Assembly: GCF_030247195.1 (NCBI RefSeq)
Contig: NC_080671.1
Location: forward strand, 89,737,870-89,801,869
DNA length: 64,000 nucleotides
Reading direction: 5' to 3'
Origin: Topomyia yanbarensis
Taxonomy: Eukaryota; Arthropoda; Insecta; Diptera; Culicidae
This document shows positions 12,701 to 22,455 of the stretch, in pieces (the stretch's first letter is position 1; each line of letters opens with the position of its first letter). The translations under genes and the position numbers were made by a program. The notes beneath the pieces are model-generated. The model ran no database searches, was not told where the DNA came from, and saw nothing but the letters and a program-made list of their open reading frames with translations.

Positions 12701-15700
12701 ATTTTTCGTAATTGAAGCGAAATGTCTCGTTATTTTACCAAATATTTGTATATATCACGAATGTTTCGTTAGTCACACGGTTCGTTCACAGAACAAAAAT
12801 TTTGCACATTTTTTCATCCGATCTTAAAAAATCGATGTTTGAAAACATTGATTTTTTTATATGAAAGAGATCGATCTGGCAAAATATATTTTATTTCAAA
12901 GTGTTCAGCACCATTGAGTACTCGAACGGTTGTGATATTTTTTGCTCGTAACATTTACGGAAAATGTTTACGAATGTTACATGCACTCTCGCAAAAAAAA
13001 TATACGAAAATTTTGTCCGGTGAACGAAAATGAAATCGTACGACTAACGAAATATTTTATATCACGAATTTGGTAAAATAACGAAACATTTTGTTTCAAT
13101 CACGAAAAATCGTTTCGTTTTCTATGATGAATATCGTGCAATGTACACTAAATATTTAAAATCACGAAAACTTTCGTTGAAGTCGCCATGTTTTTAGTTC
13201 ACGAAATGAAAGCATCTATTCTATTTTTAGCAGATTTACGAATAAATTCGTTCAGCAATATGATTTTTATTCTGTGTGTTTTATCAAACAATTCGTTTGA
13301 TTATTGAAACAGATTCGTAATAAGCCTACGAAAGTCGTTTCGTGGATTTTACGAAAAACTCGCCATGAAAACAGAAACGTTTCCCTAGAAATACAAATGA
13401 TTCATCATATTTACGAAAAATTCGCAAAATTTATCAAAGTTTTCTGTACGAAACCTATTCGTAGCAGGTTTACGAATATATTCTCTCAGTGTAGTTTCTC
13501 CAAGAGTACATCAATGGAGACTAAATGGAATGTTCATTTTATGTCTAAGAATATAGACGCCATTTGTGCTTTTTTGCGTAAGCGAATTGGATTTCCGACT
13601 AAAGTATCGCCAAAGAATCATTCGTTTCTTTCTTCTTCTATAACCAAATGGCGATAGCAAGCCGTTAGCCTTAACCGAATTGTCGAGACGTAGTAGGACA
13701 TTTGTTTTCAACAACTTTCTGATTCAGGATAGCATTTCAATTGGTCGATATGAGTTATGATCGGATGATGCTAGTTTTCCCGGTTTTGTAATGGCGATAA
13801 CTCACACTTGTCTCCAGCCACGTGGGATAATATTCTGCTCAAGTAACTTGTTGAATAGATTCAACAAGCATCTTTTGGCACGGTCAGGTATATTAATCAC
13901 AAAGTTGAATTTAATTCGGCCTGGACACAGTTTAATCGAAAATCCGTTATTGCTAAAAACGAATCTATAGAATCGTTACTTGTGGGAGCATTGCAAGTGA
14001 TTTCCTGCTCAGGATCAAAATCTAGATAAACTTCTTGGAAGTCCGTATTCCTAGTTTTAAGACAGCTGTAATTTTTACTCTTTATTAAAACTATTGTCCT
14101 CCATGTTGTAAATAGAATTGTATCCCTAGTTTTAATACATCTGTGAAATTTCTCATAAATATTTGTTCCCCCCTTTGTGTCCAAACTATATTGTTAGTTT
14201 TAAGATAACTGTAAAATATTTCGTAAAAAACTATTACTCCCCCTCTTGTATATCAAACTGAGTTCCTCGTTTTAAAATTGTTCATAAAAATAATCTTTTG
14301 CCTCCTCTCTTGCATATAGAATCTTATTTCTAGTCTTAAGATAGCTGTAAAATTTTTCTCTTTTATAAAAAAAATATTTGAACATTGTAACCTCCTAGTT
14401 TTAAGATATCCAAAATGAATAAGCAAAAGAATTTGGCAAATCTTCGCTTTTATAAATCACGTTTCGATATCTCATTCTTCTAGTTAGTACTGATAGATGT
14501 TTCTCTTGGCAAGGCAACAACGAAGTGTCTCCGCTCACTTTGTTTTGCAAATTCGTAAATGTTTCAAAATTCTCACTCACCCCCTTTTCGTATTAAAAAA
14601 TCCTTGTAAGCAATTTGTTTAGCTTCATATGCATCAGAGCAGTCTTTGTCATGCCAGGATGACGTTCCGTTTGGGCTTGTTTTGATGCTTCAATAATCAA
14701 ACCCGCTAGAAAGTCATATTCTTCGAAAAGGGATAGTTCTTCCGTCGAAGCAAGAGAAGTGAAAATTAAATTCTTCGTTTTTTCCAATCAATATTTCGTA
14801 TTAAGTAATTGGTTGAATTCGTGGGACTTAATTCCCTGGTAATTTAATTAACGAATGATCGCAACCATGAAGATCAAGTACAACCTTTCAGCGGTGGAGC
14901 AGCCATGCTTTCTACTACCTCAAAAATCCGAGGTCAGTGCCGAAGTAAGGCATGGATTGCATTTCGACTTCGTCTCATTAGAAGCTGGCAACAACTTAGC
15001 ACCAGATCAGGCCCGTGCGCAAGGGGAGGGTTTTGGGGGTTTAAACCCCTCCCATGAGAGCTTTGAATTACTTTTGAAAATTTATTAACTTCCGGATCAA
15101 GAATAAAAAATTTATACTGCGAGCCGTTTTGACACACAATGTCATTTGGGTTCGATCATTCTAGAAACAATTTGTCAAATTGTCTCGACAAGTTTCGATA
15201 TTAACAATAATTGTGAGTAGATCAGTTACACAGCAAAGGTCGGTCAGCGAGCTAGCATCAGCAGCCAAGGAGGAAAAATAATGCACGAACAACATGAACT
15301 CCCCACGAAGTGGAAGGAAGTTTTGATAACTCCAATCCACAAAACCTGCAACGTACATGATGTCACCAATTACAGAGGAATTTCAATCTTGAGCTGCCTC
15401 CCTAAAATATTCGAGAATGTGTTGTTAGATGTTGTCTACCCACTATTAAAACACATCATCACTTCGGACCAGCATGGTTTTGTTAGAAAGCGTTAGACAA
15501 CTACTAATCTGATGGGCTACGTGACGTCGCTTATTGAAAAATTGGAAAAAACAATAGCAGATCGATTTCTCGAAAGCTTTCGACCGTGTTCCTTATCAAC
15601 TTGCTGTGGAAAAGCTAAGGCGGACTGGATTGCCAGATTGGCTGACTAATTGGATCTCCTCGTACTTTGCGAACCGTAGCGCCTCGGAGCTACACTATCA

Positions 15701-18700
15701 GATCTCTTCCACATCACATCGGGTGTTCCTAAAGGAAGTCATCTTTGACCTATTCTTGTACTCTTCGTGAATGACCTCTGCAGTGAATTGTCGTCGACTA
15801 AAGTCATATCTGCAGATGATTTGAAAATGTACCGTGTTATAAAAACTGTGGTTGACTGTTGCGCTTTGCAAATGGAGCTCGAAAGGGTTATGGATAGTGT
15901 GACAGAAACGGCATGAGTGTGAACATCCAGAGATGCAGCATAATCACTTCCGCACGAGTACAATCGTTTCGAATACTTGATGTGTTCTGCTCTTGTAGAA
16001 CGAATCGCATCCGTCAAGGATCTAGGTATCACTCTCCACTATAAAATACGGTTCACCGAGCATATTTCTCCTGTCATAACTAAATCCTACGCTGTACTTG
16101 GATTCATCAAGCGCAACAACCTTTACTGTCTAAAATCTTTATAAACCGCACAGGTACGCAGTATCCTGGAATATGGAGTTACCGTTTGGGCCCCGTATCA
16201 CACCGTCCACATTAATCGTCTTGAGCGGGTACAGAAGAACTTCATCAGGTTTGCGCTTCGTCGGCCGCCCTGGCAAAATCGATTACAACTACCTCCATAC
16301 GAAGATTGCTGCACTCTCATCAATCTCCCTACGCTGCGAAATAGGCGAATCTTTCTGCAACGACTCTTGGACTTGCTTACAGACACATAGATTCCCCTGC
16401 GCTCTTAGCGAAGCTTGACTTCGACATTCAAGGAAGATCTTTCCGGAGAAATGATTTTTTCCAGCGCTCAACACGTCGTACGCTATACGACCAGAATAAT
16501 CCACTGGACGTTTGCTGACAACTCTTCCACAACGTTTATCCACATTTTGATTTTAGTATAAATAAAGAATCTTTCAAATTAAAAATAGTTTATAGTTAGA
16601 TTATAATTTTGTAGTCTGTGCGATGTAATATTTTTAATCGAAGACAATACAGAATCAATCAATCAATCAACAACGCGAACTCGAAGAAAATTGGGATATC
16701 ATTTTTCAAAGATTGTTTTACCGTAGGTGATTTTAAAACCAATTGGCTCACAAAAACGGGCGTCGGTATCGCCGCCATGAAACTCACAGTACAAGCTAGT
16801 AGATAATTAGGAACAATTATCGCCAAGAAAAATAATAAAAACCCGCGAATATGGTTGTAAAGGGATGTAAGTCGTTATGTTCAGTATCTCTGGATCGGTT
16901 TGTGTCTCAACAGGTGACGATATTTGCAGCTGTTATACCACGAAGGTAGAACAACAAGCAAGAAACAGCATCAATGGAAAAACACGAACGAAGGATTAGG
17001 ATTGAGATGAACAAAGAGGTTTAGGTTTAGTCGGTAGGCTTTCTACAAATTACCACAGTAAGAATATAACACTCTTATGAGCCAGCAGGCGGTGGTGTCT
17101 GATCAAGACTCGAGAACAGATATTGTCCCAGTTTGTTGAACCAAGTCGACACAAGACTCAGCCTCGGAGCCTCGGAGCTCGGAAAAAAACCCGCAAGATC
17201 CAAGACGAATACACGATTTGTAATTGGAAGTAAAAAACTTATCAAGTGGTATACTGCCGTTCTACGCATAATTGTCCCACGTTTACAGGGAATCACAAAG
17301 AACATGGGATAAATATGCTTATAACGGCAGTATAACTATATTGGTTATAGGTATTTCAATCTACTTTTTCAGCAAGAAACAAGGAATATCCGAACATCGT
17401 TGCATTCAAGATGAAAAGCCTAAGTACTTTGTAAGTGCCGGCTATAATTTTGTCCGGTTTTTATACTGAAGGAATTTTTAACCGGCTCTTACATCGGAGA
17501 TCTCCAGTTTGATTTTTACGCTTGAAATTTAGATCCATTTTTATTTTGCAATATATTTTACGCGGGTTTCACGAAGCATGTTGTATTCTTACAACTTTCA
17601 TTGTCGGTCTCTGAATTGAAATTCCCCTGTAGAAAACCACAATTGTCTTATAACATTAAATCTCTGAAAATATAAAAATTAAATACGAGTATATCTTTTC
17701 ACAGGACGACTCCTACTGGTGGCAGGCTCGGAGGGAATGTGAAAAGACAACCCGAGCCGGTCTTATTCCTAGCCGTGCTCTACAAGAGCGGCGAATTTTA
17801 CACGAACGCACTCAGAAAGAATCCAACGGAGAAACCAAAAGTAAGCCTTCGGATCACCACTCACCCATTTCTGGTCCATGTTTCATATTATCATTGCTTC
17901 TAATTCAAATTCAAACTCACAAATCTCGAAATTGGCACCCACTAACCACTTCATTTTCTAATGCATCTCACCACTAATCATTTGTGTGCGTCCGTTTCGG
18001 AAATACACAGAAGGATCATGTGCCTCCATCTGTACGACACCACCCGGTTCACCCAATCCAAACAATCCCTGTCGGGGACCAAAAACTAAAAAGATTATGT
18101 ACGATACAGCGGAAAACGATGACTTTGATCGGGAGTTGATCGCCACCTACGAGGAGGTCGCTAAGCTGTACCCCAGGCCCAACGTGTACCGGCCAATCGT
18201 GCTGATCGGTTCGCCTGGTGTTGGCCGGAATGAGCTGAAGCGGCGGCTTGTAGCTAGGGATCCGGAGAAATACAAAAGTCCAGTGCCATGTGAGTTTAAG
18301 AATTAAGATTTGCGGGAAAGAATTGTAACGAATCACGGTCGATTTCAGACACAACTCGACCGGTGCGTCCAGGCGAGGTTGCCGGTCGGGAGTATCTATT
18401 CGTGACACGCGAAAAAATGGAGAACGACATTGCCAGCGGAAAGTTCATCGAGCACGGAGAATACAAGGGGCACCTATACGGAACGTCCGGGGAAAGCGTG
18501 AAAAGTATCGTGAATGCGGGCTGCGTGTGTGTGCTCAGTCCGCACTACCAGGCGTTGAAATCGCTGAGGACACCCCAGCTGAAGCCGTACATCGTCCATA
18601 TCCGACCACCGGCATTCGACAAACTGAAGCAAAGTCGCACCAAGGCTCGTGCTCGTTCAACCTTTGACGAGTCGAATTCAAGGGGATTCACGGTTCGTTA

Positions 18701-18929
18701 CGCATAGGATAATCTACGGCATAATAATAACGATTATTTTCTTTTTCCACAGGACGAAGAGTTCAACGAAATGATAAAATCGGACGAAAGGATCACTTTC
18801 CTGTACGGACACTTTTGCGATGACGAAATCGTCAACGGTGACCTGACGGAGGCGTTCGAGAAGCTGGTAAGTCTGGCCAACAAGGCAGAAACGGAACCGC
18901 TGTGGGCCCCGGTCAGTTGGGTGCAATGA
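9731..18929 (+). CDS. metro: MAGUK scaffold protein, MPP7/MPP3-like (PDZ-SH3-GK), 3' six exons
   Basis: Membrane-associated guanylate kinase scaffold that organises junction and synapse complexes at the plasma membrane. Exons read by eye: 9731-9898, 9967-10149, 17705-17840, 18011-18289, 18349-18692, 18753-18929, all GT-AG with consistent phase, giving 428 residues to the stop. PDZ occupies about residues 1-70 ([28 protein letters not shown]). SH3 is at about 78-150 ([40 protein letters not shown]). The guanylate-kinase-like domain is at about 222-425. Its P-loop equivalent, [11 protein letters not shown], lacks the normal GxxxxGK, as is usual in this family, so catalysis is not expected. The C-terminus is WAPVSWVQ. 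The motifs [12 protein letters not shown] and [12 protein letters not shown] favour MPP7/MPP3 (Drosophila metro) over varicose or stardust. N-terminal L27 exons are missing, so this is a partial gene. The first intron is only 68 bp; the second is 7.5 kb and full of transposons. Confidence 0.9.
10288..10331. repeat. Small intronic hairpin
   Basis: CTTTGATTCGC at 10288-10298 is the exact reverse complement of GCGAATCAAAG at 10321-10331. The loop itself contains CTAGA / TCTAG complementarity. It lies in the large MAGUK intron. No function is claimed; it may be the remnant of a MITE. Confidence 0.7.
10332..11401. other. Intron sequence without recognised features
   Basis: This part of the large MAGUK intron shows a C-rich stretch near 10466-10610 (on the + strand CCCCCTCTCCCCCC) and otherwise nothing I can assign. 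The short reading frames at 10397, 10711 and 10883 do not resemble known proteins. Confidence 0.5.
11402..12027 (-). mobile_element. Non-LTR retrotransposon fragment (reverse transcriptase, I/R1-like)
   Basis: Three adjacent - strand frames carry the central and C-terminal part of a non-LTR reverse transcriptase. First is [19 protein letters not shown] (motif 4 region), followed by a damaged YADD box read as FAEDGV. Next is a thumb segment ([11 protein letters not shown]), then the downstream conserved stretch [19 protein letters not shown] with [13 protein letters not shown]. Frames are separated by shifts and stops, and the endonuclease and most of the palm are missing. Sequence style fits the I or R1-related groups of mosquitoes, but the clade is an inference. 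It is inserted antisense in the large MAGUK intron. Confidence 0.8.
12086..13494. mobile_element. Long-terminal-inverted-repeat element (non-coding)
   Basis: The outer ends CACTGATAAAATAAATTCG (12086) and TTTACGAATATATTCTCTCAGTG (ending about 13494) are inverted copies. Further inward, matching landmarks pair over several hundred bases: AATATTCAGTGTACATTGCA at 12669 with TGCAATGTACACTAAATATT at 13138, and AACGAAACTATTTTTCG at 12692 with CGAAAAATCGTTTCGTT at 13103. GTTATTTTACCAAAT at 12730 pairs with ATTTGGTAAAATAAC at 13068, and CGTTAGTC at 12767 with GACTAACG at 13042. The inverted arms therefore extend almost to the centre near 12900. The element is interrupted by a separate insertion at 12182-12598. 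It encodes nothing convincing; the frame at 13304-13657 is an arm read through. Confidence 0.75.
12182..12598. mobile_element. Pogo/Tc1-like MITE nested in the long-TIR element
   Basis: The 417 bp insert begins CAGTGGGAAC and ends GGTCTCCACTG. It is flanked on both sides by TA, the target duplication expected of the Tc1/mariner/pogo superfamily. The right end contains four short tandem copies of an AAAATCGGG-type phrase (12534-12592). It lacks any transposase. Its position inside the left arm of 12086-13494 shows it arrived later. Confidence 0.75.
14040..14415. repeat. Degenerate tandem repeat, period about 90 bp
   Basis: The phrase CTAGTTTTAAGATAGCTGTAAAATTTT recurs in decayed form near 14049, 14125, 14197, 14264 and 14333, each followed by a CTCTTGTAT or similar phrase. 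Four to five copies are discernible with considerable drift. No coding content. It might be the 3' region of a retroelement, but that is a guess. Confidence 0.6.
14593..14787 (-). other. Unrecognised short reading frame
   Basis: A 64-residue - strand frame including [20 protein letters not shown]. The composition is protein-like (acidic and helical) but I do not recognise the family. Being in a transposon-filled intron it is more likely a retroelement fragment than a host exon. Confidence 0.25.
15281..16675 (+). mobile_element. Non-LTR retrotransposon fragment (Jockey/CR1-like)
   Basis: The first frame (15281-15496) has [35 protein letters not shown] and DQHGFVRKR, which are reverse transcriptase motifs 1-2a. 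A stop interrupts the conserved GF..RST turn at 15494. Downstream, in changing frames, are SGVPKGSHL with FVNDL near 15720-15780, a motif at 15809-15830 where the YADD box reads SADDLKMY, and the thumb region including [11 protein letters not shown] near 16090 and [17 protein letters not shown] near 16230-16280. The copy ends near 16655-16672 in a short AATC tandem tail after a mostly AT-rich 3' region. The endonuclease is missing, so this is a 5'-truncated, decayed insertion in the MAGUK intron. Confidence 0.85.
16790..17190. repeat. Dispersed repeat, copy 2 (partner at 4240-4700)
   Basis: Shares ordered phrases with 4240-4700 on the same strand, including CAGGTGACGATATTTGCAGC, CACAGTAAGAAT, AGCAGGCGG and CGACACAAGACTCAGCC. 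The retroelement tail at 16655-16672 lies just before it, and the matching upstream phrase TTTGAATTACTTTTGAAAAT is at 15061. This suggests that the retroelement inserted into this repeat. Confidence 0.8.
17250..17334. mobile_element. Palindromic MITE, 85 bp
   Basis: The left end TATACTGCCGTTCTACGCAT and the right end, read in reverse complement as TATACTGCCGTTATAAGCAT, pair over about 30 bases, continuing to TTGTCCCA / TTATCCCA. Only about 25 bp separates the arms. TA at each end fits a TA target preference. It lies in the large MAGUK intron. Confidence 0.75.
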
Positions 18930-20165
18930 AGGCACATTTGCTCTGCTGCCACCGAGCCGGAGTTTGTTGAGCTTACGTGAGCCGTGCGGAAGGAGGTGCT
19001 CGAAAAATCGGTGTTCTGTTTTATTGTTGCTACAACCAACGGGGAACTGCAGTACGTGTTTTTGTATTATAGTGGTTGATTTATTGTTTCTTTTTGCTCG
19101 CTCGTGTATAAAAAATAAGAACGCAAACCAATCGGAGAAAATAACTTTAGTGAGTTTGATTTAGTTCTGATATTTCACTGTTTTGTTGAAATTTATCTTA
19201 ATATTTTGCGCCGGAGACATTGATTTCTGGCGACCCACAGAGAACCAAACGTCCATCTAGAATATAATTTGCAATTATTTTGTAATGTTTAGTGACAAAA
19301 TTTAGACACAAATATTTTTTCGTTGTCAGTGCATTTTTGTTTTGGAATGACTCCAGTGTGAAATTTATTTTAAAGAAATTGTATATTACTGTTAGAAAAT
19401 GCCTAGATTACCGATACGCATACCTAGTTTCATAATCTAATGAAAGATTTTGTCCGCTAATACTTGAATGAATTTGAAATTTAAGACAATATTTTAGTTT
19501 AGGTAACATGAGTATAATCAATGCGTTCCACACTGCCCTTGCATTCAAAGAGATGTGGTTATCGAATATTCAACACTCTGGTTAAATTCTTCATAAATTT
19601 TTATACGGGATATCATAAATCAAGGTAAAACACCAACAGAGATTATACTTTCGAAATCAGGATTAGAAATGAATTTTTTTGAAGCTCCTTGCACAATTCA
19701 GTGCGCCAACAGCTATAGTATCGCTCTTATCTGTGTTTTTTGTGAATTTGAGTGGCATCAGCTTCAAACTGACTGCCAAACAATATATTTTTAGGAAACC
19801 TCGGCCTTTGAGGCACTACTCATTATAAGACGTGTGAAACTTTTGTTTAGATTTGCGCAATATTGGTGTTGAAATATGTTCCGTCATTAAACGATGGAAT
19901 CCCATCAATCTTAATACTTCTTAAACAAATTTCGGTATGTTCGGGAAATGCATCGCTTTGCAGCGTGCGACTTGAAGCTTTTCAATCCGAACTCCATTCA
20001 TTTACCTGCTGAGCTTGAGCTTGAGTTTGTTTGAGCTTGTGCGACCACCCCTGGCTGTTACTCCGTTATCGATCTGGACTAACTGAAATTGCACAGGGAT
20101 TCAGTAGACAATTATGCTTGAGAGTAGCAAAACATCTTTCAATGTGCAACTCCTGGTAATCCTAT
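18930..20165. other. Probable 3' UTR and flank of the MAGUK gene
   Basis: The stretch after the MAGUK stop codon is AT-rich and has no recognised coding region. A GAGCTTGAGCTTGAG-type short repeat occurs at 20012-20040. No canonical AATAAA was noted immediately after the stop. Two AATAAA signals on this strand lie far downstream at 28572 and 28622, so where this transcript ends is unclear. Confidence 0.4.
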
Positions 20166-20174
20166 AGTGTTTAT

Positions 20175-20362
20175 TGATCAATACCGGCGCCGGCCAGGCC
20201 CGAACGTAGATCGCGGAAGGAATGTTAGTCCGATACTTTCTTTTTCTAGAGGCCGTATATACTACTTTATTTCCCTTCCGAAGGACGACGTGAATTGAAC
20301 CCACACCAACTGGAATGCGCGGCGGTCACGCTTACCACTCAACCACCGGCTCCGTCCCAGAC
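20175..20362 (-). mobile_element. tRNA-derived SINE
   Basis: Read on the - strand, the head from 20355 gives GGAGCCGGTGGTTGAGTGG with TAAGCGTGACCG, then GTGTGGGTTCAATTCACG. These are a tRNA-like A box (TGGTTGAGTGG) and B box (GGTTCAATTC) at polymerase III spacing. The body continues to about 20175. The tRNA-like part lacks a foldable anticodon arm and is followed by unrelated sequence, so it is a SINE head rather than a tRNA gene. Confidence 0.7.
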
Positions 20363-20435
20363 CCTCATTCATTTACTTACTGGACCACTCAATCTACGTC
20401 CCTAGTCGATAGTATCGGATTTCGTCTTTTTTTGT

Positions 20436-21800
20436 TTAGTTCATTTTTTGACACTGCTCGATGTGTGAGCTTTTAAGGACGCGACGACTCGCATTAAAAT
20501 TAAAAAGACGGACAACAAAAGATTTTGACCGGCAGTAGAAGTAGTCTTTGTATGGTGGCAAGTTCAGCGGATCATTCCAAGGCAATTGACGTAACGCATA
20601 TCTTATGAATCTGCGCTGGACGGCTTCAATTCTTTTGCTCCAAGTTGCATGGTAGGGGCCCCAGACAACATTTGCGAATTCCAACTGTGAGCGCATAAGT
20701 GAACAATATAACGCATTAAAACATAAAGGATCCCGGAATTTGTTGGATATTTTGGACATGAAACCTAGTAGACGATTTGCTTTGTCAATGAGCGCTGAGA
20801 AATGATGGGTGTACGTTAGCCTTTCATCTAGAATGACGCCCAAACCTTTTACATGTCAACGCGTTGCAGCTGAGTTCCAGCAATGTTGTAGAAAGTAAAC
20901 ATGTTCCTCGTTCGATGAAAGCTGATAACAAAGCATTTGCAACACTAAGAACCATCATATTTCTTTTATACCAACTCTAAAAGGTATCACCGAGTTACTG
21001 TAACTCACGGCAATCGGCTTCTTTCCTTATAACTAGAAATATTTTCAAGTCGTCGGCAAACAACAGTTTTCCTTCACGCATTAAGATGAAAACCACATCA
21101 TTCACGAACAGTGAAAACAGTAGCGGACCAAGCGTACTACCTTGGGGAACTCCAGAATGGTTGGAAAAGGTTACAGATACATTGTCACCAATTTGGACGA
21201 CTTTGCAGTGAACAAGGTATGATCGAAGCCAACGGCAGAATCGAGTAATGCATCCAAGTTTATCAAGCTTCGTAAACAGTATCTCATGGTTAGCAATGTC
21301 GAAAACCTTCGCAATGAAGTTATTCCACGATAATTTTCGATGTTGCATTTGTCACCTTCTTTGTACACCAGAAACATCACCGAACACTTCCATTCATTAG
21401 GAAATTTATGCTGCTGAAGTGACATTTAAAAGGTATGCCAGTAGGATCGCTAAAATATCGGAACATTTTTTTAGAATTGCAGAGGGTATTGTACTTACTC
21501 CTGGATCAAACGACGATTTAGTTTTCCGAATTGCAGAGAGAACCGATTGTCCTGAAATTGTGAATACATCCATGTCCATAGCATCAACGGAAACATCACG
21601 AACCGCATCTTCGAGCTCGATAACAGATGGCACATTAGTTGTGAAAACACTCGAGAAGTAACTATCAAATAGTGAGCATTTTTCCGCAGTCGTAGTCGCT
21701 TTTTCGTCATTGTAAACCATCTTAGATGAGAGGTCAGCTTCTTTTCTTTTCGTGTTAACGAAAGACCAAAAGTCTTTCAGATTTCTTCGTAAGTTTTTTA
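20436..21800 (-). mobile_element. Non-LTR retrotransposon fragment (Jockey/CR1-like)
   Basis: Four consecutive - strand frames follow the order of one reverse transcriptase. The first (21720-21406) is the connector before the RT domain, with FDSYFSSVFT and GVSTIPSAILKKCSDIL. The second (21425 down) has FPNEWKCSVMFLVYKEGD and NYRGITSL. The third (21348-20995) has the catalytic stretch: SGVPQGSTLGPLLFSLFVND and LLFADDLKIF. The fourth (20843-20436) is the thumb: MGVILDERLTYTHHFSALID, VQRRFIRYALRQLPWNDPLN. Frameshifts separate all four, so it is dead, although the FADD catalytic box is intact. It belongs to the same broad group as 15281-16675 but the two are clearly diverged. Confidence 0.88.
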
Positions 21801-21844
21801 GAATACGGTATATCCTTTGTATTTTTTTGTAACTGCGATACTCA

Positions 21845-22442
21845 TTACTGGCTATTGCAAAGAAGCGCTTGAGAAAAGGACATCATTGATTTGTGTACGC
21901 ACGAACAGCTTTGGCACAAGTGTAATAACGCTCCAACAAGGCTTCGAAATAGTGTCGGGTTGTCGAATCGTTTACTGTCCTCGTTAGACGACGTGTACCC
22001 TGGATCCATGGGGGCCTTGGAGGGGCGATAATTCTCCATATTGAGCTTACAAAGCCAAGTGCCGATGTAGGCTGACAAATTTTAACGTGTAGTAACATCC
22101 CTCTCTCTCAATTTCATAGCCTTAGAAATGACGTACGGAACCTAGCGAAGTAACGTCGAATTTCTTTCGGAGGCTATCATAAACTTTGTGTCTGACTCAC
22201 TTGTGCTGCCTATTAACAGGTCGCTCACGTCGACCAAAATTATGGCCACCAACTGCTCATATATAGAGACACGGGTCTGCAGTACTTGGCTTGAACTTTA
22301 ACTCAAGTAGTACAGAGTGTAATGCTTTGTTCCAGCATCTGGCAGATTGGCGCAAACCATAAATACTTTTGCGAAGTTTACATACCTTTCTTTCGTACCA
22401 CGTAATAACAAAACCAGGAGGTTGCTGCATATACAACTGCAC
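21845..22442 (-). mobile_element. Ty1/copia retrotransposon remnant
   Basis: The - strand frame at 22442-22257 has PPGFV...KLRKSIYGLRQSARCWN and FKPSTADPCLYI, the characteristic copia reverse transcriptase segment (KLxKSxYGLxQAxRxW, DxCLY). Further on, frames at 22098-21845 give LNMENYRPSKAPMDPGY and YRSLVG-type text (FRSLVGALLHL), the region before the copia RNase H. The YVDD box and both LTRs were not found. The fragment lies directly between a Jockey/CR1-like copy and a LOA-like copy. Confidence 0.88.
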
Positions 22443-22455
22443 CAGCTGCCAGAGA

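Noticed and set aside
18049..18408. 119-residue - strand frame
   Set aside because: Antisense shadow of the guanylate-kinase-like exons.
9731..18929. Assignment to varicose (MPP2/6) or stardust (PALS1)
   Set aside because: The [15 protein letters not shown] motif, the SH3 AGLIPS...QERR stretch and [12 protein letters not shown] in the GK domain fit MPP7/MPP3 better; without the L27 region this remains a strong but not final call.
20175..20362. Functional tRNA gene on the - strand
   Set aside because: Same reasoning: good A and B boxes, no proper acceptor pairing, followed by SINE-like body.
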